Assembly (NCBI GenBank): GCA_002104895.1
Contig: MCFG01000015.1
Span: 120,001-140,000 of the forward strand
Origin: Anaeromyces robustus
Lineage: Eukaryota > Neocallimastigomycota > Neocallimastigomycetes > Neocallimastigales > Neocallimastigaceae
DNA: 20,000 nt
Reading direction: 5' to 3'
The notes below the pieces were generated by a model. The model was not told the DNA's origin. It searched no databases and saw only the letters and a list, made by a program, of their open reading frames with translations. Positions 11,800 to 20,000 of this stretch are shown here, in pieces (the first letter of the stretch is position 1; each line of letters opens with the position of its first letter). A program made the translations under genes and the position numbers.

Positions 11800-12281
11800 A
11801 TGGTTTCTAATTCAAGTAATACTCATGAAGTAAACAATAAAAAACAAATTATTAATAATAGTATGGATTCCAACGTTATTGATAAATATGGCTTTTGTTT
11901 TCCAGGTATTTTTTACTTTATTATTATTTTTTATTTAATTATACAATAATATAATAATATAATTTAGTAATTTACATTTGATTTAAAAATGCTATATAGA
12001 ATATATTTAATATATATTATTTAAAATAAGATAAATTAGTATTTTTTAAATATATATATATATATATTTTTTTTTTTTCATTCAATTATATATAATGAAT
12101 TAATCAATTAATAATGATATTATAAATAAAATAAAATAATTATAATTAATAAAATAATTAAAATATAAATGTTATTCATATTCATTACTTCATGAAATTG
12201 AAAAATTTATATAATTATCAAACAAAATATTTCACAATATATATATATATATATTTTTTTTTGACTGATAACAATAATAAC

Positions 12282-12332
<51 letters not shown>

Positions 12333-13466
12333 TTAAATGATTCACATAATATTTATTTTTTTTTAATTAGCTTCTGGTACTTTAAAACGCAAAACAGAAA
12401 CTGAAGAAGAAAAGGAAATAAGATTAAAACAATTAACGGGAGCAGTGACTACTATATTAGAATGTTTGGGTGAAGATCCAAATCGTGAAGGTTTATTAAA
12501 AACACCAGAAAGATATGCTAAAGCTTTACTTTTCTTTACTGAAGGATATGAAAAAGATATAAATGAAGTTGTTAATAATGCTATTTTTGAAGAAGATCAT
12601 GATGGTATGGTTATAGTTAAAGATATTGAAATATTTTCTTTATGTGAACATCATTTAGTTCCATTCTCCGGAAAAGTATGTTTAAAAAATGATAAATTAA
12701 TATATATATATTTTTTTTAAAATATTAAAATAATAATAAAATGAATAATAGTTATTATTAAATATAGAAATTTAACATTTAACTAAATATATTATAATAT
12801 TATAAATATAATATATAATAATAATATTATTATTTTAAAAAGATACATATTGCATATATTCCAGATAAAAAAGTAATTGGTTTAAGTAAAATAGCAAGAA
12901 TTACTGAAATGATTAGTAGAAGATTACAAATTCAAGAAAGAATTACTAAACAAGTATGTGATGTTCTTGAAGAAGTTTTACAACCAAAAGGAATAGCGGT
13001 TGTTATGGAATCAAGGTAATTTTTTTTTTCTTTTTTAATAAATAGTAGAAAAAATATTAAAATGATAAAGATTTTGATTATAATTTTATATAATAAAAAG
13101 ATATATAATATAATATATATTTTTAAAACATAAAAATAATCATATTAAAATATATTTTAAATATCATATTTTTATTTTGCTCTTATTTTATTTTTATTTT
13201 TTTTTTTATTTTATAGTCATTTTTGTATGGTTATGAGAGGTGTTCAAAAAACACAATCATGTACTATCACTTGTAATACAACCGGTGTATTTAAAGAAGA
13301 TATAAAATTAAAAGAAGAATTTTTAAGGTATATATATATATAAACAAATTTATATTAAATTTCATATAATAATTGTAAAATATTAATCATGAATTAATTA
13401 TTAATTATATTTATTTTTTTTATTGTATTCTTTTTATGACTATATTATAGTTTAATAAAACATTGA
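11800..13466 (+). CDS. GTP cyclohydrolase I, 5 exons
   Basis: Exons: 11800-11905, 12371-12675, 12843-13015, 13217-13327, 13451-13466; 711 nt, 236 residues, TGA at 13464. The enzyme converts GTP to 7,8-dihydroneopterin triphosphate and formate, the first step of folate and pterin synthesis, as a cytosolic homodecamer. After a variable N-terminus (1-50) comes the fold start [20 protein letters not shown]. The zinc and catalytic set is complete: C127-E-H129-H130 ([13 protein letters not shown]), and S195-H196-F-C198 ([12 protein letters not shown]). The C127-C198 spacing of 71 equals that of the human enzyme (C141/C212). GLSKIARI and [12 protein letters not shown] are also conserved. The length is close to yeast FOL2. 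In-frame TAA at 11761 upstream supports the start. The last exon encodes only part of S plus LIKH; a near copy of it lies 73 bases downstream. Fungal homologues are called FOL2, animal ones GCH1. Confidence 0.95.
12266..12331. repeat. AAT trinucleotide microsatellite in GTP cyclohydrolase intron 1
   Basis: About 20 AAT units, with a few AAC near the start, lie near the 3' end of the 465-base first intron, 40 bases before the acceptor at 12370. One frame would read poly-asparagine, but that frame has no connection to either exon. Confidence 0.8.
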
Positions 13467-13540
13467 AATCATAAATTATATATATATATTTTAAATTATA
13501 TTCTTTTTATGACTATTTTATAGTTTAATAAAACATTAAA
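13422..13540 (+). repeat. Tandem duplication of the terminal exon and its acceptor
   Basis: Copy 1 at 13422-13467 and copy 2 at 13495-13540 match at 43 of 46 positions with an offset of 73 bases. Each copy carries TTCTTTTTATGACTAT, an acceptor (ATTATAG or TTTTATAG) and TTTAATAAAACAT followed by a stop. Copy 1 is the terminal exon of the GTP cyclohydrolase gene (stop TGA, 13464). Copy 2, spliced at 13523/13524, would give the same tail S-L-I-K-H with TAA at 13537. AATAAA lies inside both copies, overlapping the codons. Confidence 0.8.
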
Positions 13541-13556
13541 TAATATATAGAAACAG

Positions 13557-13584
13557 ATATTAGGGTAAAAAATCCTAAACCCAA
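13557..13584. other. GC-richer patch with TTAGGG / CCTAAACCC words
   Basis: TTAGGG at 13560-13565 and TCCTAA at 13573-13578 can form a six-pair stem (one G-T) around a seven-base loop, and ACCC follows directly. The words resemble telomere-type repeats but are single units. The patch lies just after the duplicated last exon and before an A29 run, so it may belong to the 3' UTR. Confidence 0.3.
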
Positions 13585-13588
13585 AATA

Positions 13589-13623
<35 letters not shown>

Positions 13624-14528
13624 CTAATCAAATTCAACAAATATTTATAGATGTTTCATTACTTTTTTTTTTTTTATTATTAATATCAGTATTAGTATTT
13701 ATTTTTTTTCTAAATTTCCATAATTCTCTTAATTTTTCTTTCTTTTCTTTTTTAAAAATTAAATATAATATATGTAAAAGAAAAGGAAATATTTGAAAAA
13801 CAAAAACCAATAACAACAATAATTATAATAAAATAATTATAATAATATTTATTTATTTATTATATTAAAATACAGCAAACGATTATATATAATCTTATTA
13901 TAATAACAATACTAAATAAATAAAAACAGTATATATATCATCATCATTTTTATAATTATAATATTTAATCATAAAAAAAATAAAAAATAAAAAATAAAAA
14001 AAAAAAAAAAAATAAATTATAAATAAAATATATCTAAAATATTTATATAATTAAAAAAAAGAAAGGAAATATTCTAATTAAATATAATTAATTAAATTTT
14101 ATTATCATTAATATATTTTTAATTATTTTCTAGTTTGTCTAAGAATTTTTTTTTTTATTTAAAAATTATTTTTAATAATTATTATTTTTGTATATAAATT
14201 ATTTAATTTCTTTTTTTTTTTTTTCTATATTTATAATTTTTTTTTAAATTTTTTTTTTTAAGAAATCAACCAATTATATTTTAGAATTTTTTTTTATTGA
14301 TTATTTAAAAAAAAAATAGAAAAATACTTAAAATTAAAAATTTAAGACGAAATATTGTTCATATAAGTTTTAATTTTAATCTAAATATATTTATAATATA
14401 TATGCAATATATTGTTGCATAAATTATATAATTGAATATTCTAAATTAAACAAATCAATTATTATTTTTTTATTTTTTATTTTTTATTTGATTTTTAAAA
14501 TTGTAAATATTAATAATAAATAAATAAT

Positions 14529-14761
<233 letters not shown>

Positions 14762-15029
14762 ATCATATTTAATTATTTGCAATATTATATTTCTGCATTT
14801 TTTCTATTTAAACATTTACCAAATTTTATTTATTTATTTAATTTTTATATTTATTATTTTTTATTGGACAAAAATTTCAAATATGATGAAATTTTAAACC
14901 AGTAATATATTGAAATCTTTTTAATTAATAATTATTATAAATTTTGAAAATATTTAACCCACAATTTAATATAAATCAATGAATCAGTAACTAAATTAAT
15001 AAATAGCTAAACAATTAAAAACTAACTAA

Positions 15030-15107
15030 ATAATAAATAAATAAATGAATGAATGAATGAATAAATAAATAAATAAATGAATGAATAAATAAATAAAAAA
15101 TAAATAA

Positions 15108-15142
<35 letters not shown>

Positions 15143-15145
15143 ATT
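15030..15145. repeat. Second AAAT/AATG microsatellite
   Basis: AAAT units are interspersed with runs of AATG (about 15045-15062 and 15077-15085). The same base motif as the array at 14531 and the short distance suggest a common low-complexity domain. Confidence 0.85.
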
Positions 15146-15388
15146 ATAATATAAAAGAATAATGAAATTTATAAAAAAATATATTTATAAAAACAAAAAT
15201 ATAATATTTAGTATATAAATTATTACGATAATTATAATATTATAATATATATTTCTAAAATCAAATAATAGACAAAGTATTCATATTTACTATATAAAAT
15301 TTTTTTCTTTTGAAATATTTTAATAAATATTAATATAAATATTATATATATAATGTTTTCTTTATTTAATTAATAATAGTTATAATTA

Positions 15389-15389
15389 C

Positions 15390-15422
<33 letters not shown>

Positions 15423-15500
15423 TAATAATAAAAATAATAAATTATAATACATAATAATAAATTATAATAAATAATAATAAATAAATAATAATAAAAATAA
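15389..15500. repeat. AAT trinucleotide microsatellite
   Basis: Runs of AAT, initially pure (about 15389-15418) and then mixed with AAAT and TTATAATA units. It has no coding meaning in either direction. Confidence 0.85.
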
Positions 15501-15637
15501 TTATTATGTAATATATTATTAATATATATTATGAAAAGTTTTGTAGTAAATAATAACATATAATTGAATAAATACAAATGTATTAATATAAATAATAATA
15601 TTATTTTTCATATATATAAGATTTTTTAATCTACTAT

Positions 15638-15667
15638 TTATACAATTTATTAATAAATTGTGTATAA
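15638..15667. repeat. Near-palindrome TTATACAATTTATT / AATAAATTGTGTATAA
   Basis: A 30-base near-perfect dyad centred on TTATTAATAA, with one two-base bulge (CA versus CACA). It is AT-rich, so chance formation is plausible. Confidence 0.35.
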
Positions 15668-16669
15668 AAATATTGAAATAAAAAATATATAAATTAAGTG
15701 TATAAATGTAATAATTTAAATAAATTAATTTATCATTTATCCATTACGGAATAATAATTATTGAAATAATTACTATTGTGTAACATATTATGCTTTTTGG
15801 CATTATATATTTATATTTGTATTGAATATATTGATAAATATTAAAAAGAAAAAGAAAAAGAAAAAAAAAAAATCTATTTAATTAAAATTCCCATATAAAA
15901 AAATAATAAAATATTATAAAAAAGTTACAAAAATACATTTTCAAAATAATTATTTATATATTTTCAACTAAAAAAAATATTATTATGTCTATTCAAGTTT
16001 CATCCGATTGAAGATCATTGAGATATTATGTATTATATATAATTTTAAATAAGACTAAGATCTTGTTAATCTATATAAGATTTAATTTATATAGTATGAT
16101 TTTTTTTTATATTAATATTAATATTTATACATATAAAATGAATGTAAAATAGTGATTTTTCTTAAGTGGAAAATTTGTGTATTTTATATATATTTAAAAT
16201 GTATAAATTATACAGAATTATACAATTATGGAATATTAATATAACTAAAATATAAGTAGATTTTATTACTTTTTTTTTATTATTAATAATAAATATTATA
16301 AATATTAATTATTGTAAGAAGAAAAACTTTTTATTTTATTATATATATTTTTTTAATTTTCTTAATATATTAAATAAATATTTGAAATAAATTATACTTT
16401 AATTTTATTTAGTTTTATTTATTATAATAGGAAAAACAGTTGTGATAATATTAGAAAAAAAAAAAATTCATTTATATGAAAATATTTATTATTGTAATAA
16501 TAAATATATTATATGATGAAGAAAAATCAATTGATAAATTAATTTATTTTATTCCATTTCTCCATTCTACATTCATTTTTTAAATAAAATATTTTATTAG
16601 ATTTTTTTATTTCAATTAAAGAAAAATATATATTATTTATTAAAAGATAGATACACTTTTTGTGCTATT

Positions 16670-16795
16670 AAAATAAAATAAAATAAAATAAAATAAAATA
16701 AAATAAAATAAAATAAAATAAAATAAAATAAAATAAAATAAAATAAAATAAAATAAAATAAAATAATATGAAATAAAATAAAATAAAATAAAATA
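16670..16795. repeat. AAAAT (TAAAA) pentanucleotide microsatellite
   Basis: About 24 AAAAT units with a single interruption (AATAATATG, about 16764-16772). It is the reverse complement of the TTTTA array at 10320-10505, so the two arrays are inverted with respect to each other around the GTP cyclohydrolase gene. Confidence 0.9.
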
Positions 16796-16852
16796 TAAAA
16801 TGTAATTATAATATAGATATTAAGAAAAAAAAAAAAAAAAAAAAACAGTCAA

Positions 16853-16900
16853 ATTGAGATTTTAATAATGGTATTTAACATATATTATCAAAATCTCAAT
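16853..16900 (-). repeat. 17-bp hairpin with 14-base loop next to an A/T homopolymer
   Basis: ATTGAGATTTTAATAAT at 16853-16869 pairs with ATTATCAAAATCTCAAT at 16884-16900 at 16 of 17 positions. The single mismatch (A opposite C) becomes a U-G pair if the minus strand is transcribed, giving an uninterrupted 17-bp RNA stem in that direction. On the minus strand the stem is followed, after a short GACTG spacer, by about 20 Ts (complement of 16825-16845). No gene is adjacent. Confidence 0.55.
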
Positions 16901-18208
16901 AATAAAAAAAAAATTAATATAAAATTATTTGTTATGAATTGAAAAAAAAAAAATATTTGTTATTATAAGAATTGAATCATGTTAATTATTAATATAGATT
17001 AAAATTATTAGATATAAATATTTATTGAATTTAAAAAAAACCATATTGTTTATATATGTATTGAAACTATATTATATAAAATTATTCTTTTTAATATTTT
17101 AAGTGAGAATTTATATTAAAGGATAAAGGATTTATCCAAAAGACTTAAATATTTAATAATAATTAAGATTCATTTTTATATTAAATATAAATTGTATTAC
17201 AAATTTAATATTTTAAAAACTTTAATAATTAATAAAATATATTAAAAAAAAGTTAATCTTTGATATTAAAATAATAAATAACATTAATTTATTATTATAT
17301 ATTGATATATTGATTATTTACATATTTGAAAAAAATGTATATATTTTAATGATAGAAAAAGGTGTGACAAACTCAAAAAATGTATTTTCAATTAATAATA
17401 AATAAGCTTTAATATTAAATAGTATAAACAATAATATTTAATATATAATATATTAAATATTAATATCTCATAAAAATTAAATAATTAAAAAAAAATAAAA
17501 AAGAAATTGGTAATTAATATTGTGATTAAATAAAAAAAACTAAAATAATATGTAATAGAATTAATAAATATATAAAATAAAATAAAAAAAAAAAAAAAAA
17601 AAAAAAAAAGAATATATGGAATAATAAGAATAAATAAATATATATATATTTATAAGAATTTTTTTTCTTCTTTTTTTTATTAAATTTTATCTTGAACTTT
17701 TATTTTAATATTTTTTTTTCTTTTATTGTTTATTTATTATATATATATTTTATTTTATTTTATTTTATTTTATAGAAAATTTAAATATTTTTATTAATAA
17801 TATAAAAAGAAAGGAAAAGAATATAATTTTATCAAATATCACGATAATTATTTTAAAATTTTGGTTCAAAAAATAAAAATAAAAATAAAAAAAAAATTAT
17901 TAAGTATATACAAAATTGAATCTTGTGTATTATTATAGTATATCAAAACACAGATTTTTATATATGTTATAATTTCAAATACAATTAAATTATCTTCAGA
18001 AAAAAAAAATATAAATATGCAGTAAATTTCTTATTAATAATTAAAAAAGTGTAATAGAATATAATAGAATACAATAAGATAAAACATAATTATTAAATTA
18101 AAATTATTACATTTAAGATAAAATAAATATAGAAAATTGATTTATTTTTTATTACAGTAATAATAACAATAATAATCTTATATTATCTATAAAGAAATAA
18201 TAATTAAA

Positions 18209-20000
18209 ATGACATCATTAGAAACATATCCAATTCATCGTTGTGTATATCGTGATGATGAAACAACTCTTAAAGAACTTTTAAAAGATGAAAATTTCAA
18301 AAAGAGAATTAATGAAAAAGATAATCATGGAAATACACCATTAAATTTGGCTCTTATGCTTGGTCGTCGTAATTGTATTATTACTTTACTTAATAATGGT
18401 TGTGACGTTATTACCAGAAACGATTATGGTTGGAATCCTAAAGAAGAATCAATATTGTAAGAAATATATATATATATTTTTATTAATACTTTAATAAAAA
18501 AATATAAAAAAATAAAAATATTAATATTTATATTTATAATAAAAATATAAATATAAATATTAATAAGTAATAATTATTTTAATTAATATATTTTATATTA
18601 ATAATATATATATATATTTTTTGAATTAAAAATTTTATATTATAGTTTGGGTGATGTTGATATTATTGAAAAAATATCTTTAAAAAAATTTAAAACATAT
18701 ATTTTAACTTTTGGTAATATAACATTAAAAGAATGGAATAAAGTTTTACCTAATTGTTATCTAAAATTTAAGATCAAATTTAAAAGTCAAAGTAAGTAAT
18801 GTTATTGATATATTTATTAATTTTTAACATAACATTTTTTTTTTCTTTCTTTCTTTCTTTCTTTTTTTTTTATTTTTTATTTGTTATCATAATATTAATA
18901 ATATATTATTATTTCAATAACAAAAATAGTTCCTGTTATGGCCAAATTATTACCTACTGATACAATTGAATTTTACAAAAAAGGTAATAAATTTAGAATA
19001 AATACAACATTTGGTGGTTTTAAAGTCAAAAATATTCCAAAAGCAACAAAAGGTCATTTTTCATTTATAATAAAATTTGATGAAAAAACTGGTAAGATAT
19101 ATATATATATAACTTTTTTTTTATATATATATAAATTTTTTATATATAGGATCTTTTAAATAAAATTTAAAATAATCATGTAATATTTTTTTTTATTAAT
19201 TATGGTTATATTAATATGTAGGTGATTGTAAAATGTACGCTTTGGATACTAAAAAGAAGACTTATCAAGAAGCATATCCTAATGTTCCCCAATGGTTAGC
19301 TAGTGAAATTTCAAGAAGAAATATAAATATTAAAACTATTTATAAATTTTATTTTGATATTACAAATTGTATAATTAAACAAAAGAAAGGTAATTTATTA
19401 AAGAAAACTAAAAGAACATTTCAATTAGAAAATGGAAAAACATGTAAAACCGATTTATTCAAAGTTAAAGGTATAAAAATAGTTGTTCGTAAAAGAGATA
19501 ATGAAATTGTTATAGGAGATTATAAAAGTGACATAAAAACTGAGATTTTGAATCTTGCTATGAATCCAACTATAATAAAATCTAATTTATCAAATGAAAA
19601 AATAAATTCTTTACAAAGTAGTAATTCATCTATTATTAGTGGTGGTGATGCAAGTGATAATGAATTAAGTGATAACGATAGTATATATAGTGATAATGAT
19701 AATGAATCTATTAATTCTAATAAAGCTGATCTTGAAAATTTTGAATTTGATGGAGTTATTACTGATGATAGTATATTTAAGAAATATATTAAAAATGATT
19801 CTATTGATATAGAATCTGGAAAGATTATTACTGACATTATTATGAATGGGGAGGATAGTGAAGGAAACAAGGTTAAAAACTCCGATATATTATATTTAAG
19901 TGCTAATTATCCAGATTTTGTTGATAATTTATTAAATAAATCCGTTTCTCATAGAAAATATTTACAATTATTAAAAAATCTTAAAGTTGAAGATAAATCT
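18209..20000 (+). CDS. ANKRD13-type ankyrin / GPCR-chaperone domain protein, 5' part (runs off the window)
   Basis: Exons: 18209-18456, 18646-18791, 18930-19091, 19222-20000 and beyond; 445 codons with no stop. An in-frame TAA at 18173 upstream fixes the start. Residues 7-80 are ankyrin-like: YPIHRCVYRDDETTLKELL, then DNHGNTPLNLALMLGR and GCDVITRNDYGW, as in animal ANKRD13 (YPLHKCV..., ENRQGWT). Residues about 118-190 start the GPCR-chaperone (ANKRD13_C) domain: LPNCYLKFKIKFKSQIPVM, LLPTDTIEFYKKGNKFRINTT and GGFKV, collinear with the human WVPLVSR...[22 protein letters not shown]. A Ser/Asp/Asn-rich acidic linker lies at about 326-351. Animal members bind ubiquitinated membrane cargo through C-terminal UIM motifs at endosomes; any such motifs would lie beyond this window. 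The tryptophans of the MKWEFxSWVP motif are replaced (F, Q), and the second ankyrin repeat is degenerate. Splice donors are GTAAGA/GTAAGT. Confidence 0.85.

Noticed and set aside
12192-12404. 70-residue frame with poly-asparagine
   Set aside because: It crosses the AAT array in intron 1 of GTP cyclohydrolase and reads out of frame into exon 2; no family similarity.
15386-15577. 63-residue minus-strand frame
   Set aside because: It is the AAT microsatellite read as L/Y/N residues; no domain and no splice context.
15985-16011. ATG followed by SIQVSSD and TGA in a less AT-rich spot
   Set aside because: Eight codons only, with no GT donor or continuation in any frame that I could connect. TGA is a normal stop here, since the GTP cyclohydrolase gene uses it.
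19520-19870. 116-residue minus-strand frame rich in S and L
   Set aside because: It lies antisense to the ANKRD13-type exon 4, which has family similarity and correct splice joins. The antisense frame arises from its Ser/Asp-rich codons.

Overview
The window looks like nuclear DNA from a very AT-rich eukaryote, most likely an anaerobic gut fungus (Neocallimastigomycota). The evidence for this is extreme AT richness between genes, long A/T homopolymers and 3-5 bp microsatellites, many short AT-rich introns inside conserved genes, and strongly A/T-ending codons. A dictyostelid-like amoeba is the main alternative; the 19-exon structure of the first gene argues against it. The organism call is an inference from composition and gene structure. 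No rRNA, tRNA, CRISPR array, bacterial operon or intact transposon was seen.

Layout: (1) 1-4410 is AT-rich intergenic DNA with simple repeats, one compound repeat (2241-2351) and one less AT-rich patch (about 2925-3420) that may be an eroded gene. (2) 4411-9892 (+) is a HEAT-repeat protein of the HEATR6 family, reconstructed from 19 exons as 944 residues; exon phases join without a break from start to stop. (3) 9893-11799 is intergenic, with a TTTTA microsatellite, an inverted repeat, and a likely promoter element (perfect CACGTG palindrome next to CCAAT) before the next gene. (4) 11800-13466 (+) is GTP cyclohydrolase I, 5 exons and 236 residues, with all metal and catalytic residues present; its six-codon terminal exon is tandemly duplicated. 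(5) 13541-18208 is intergenic, with large AAAT, AAT and AAAAT microsatellites and a 17-bp hairpin. (6) 18209-20000 (+) is the 5' part of an ANKRD13-type gene (ankyrin repeats plus GPCR-chaperone domain), 445 residues, running off the window.

All three genes lie on the + strand, each with its own AT-rich flank. Nothing suggests that they act in one pathway: GTP cyclohydrolase I feeds folate/pterin synthesis, HEATR6 has no established molecular activity, and ANKRD13 proteins act at endosomes/membranes in animals. Of the 25 introns inferred, 24 start with GTA (the exception, at 8482, starts GTTTAT), and all end in TAG (19) or AAG (6).
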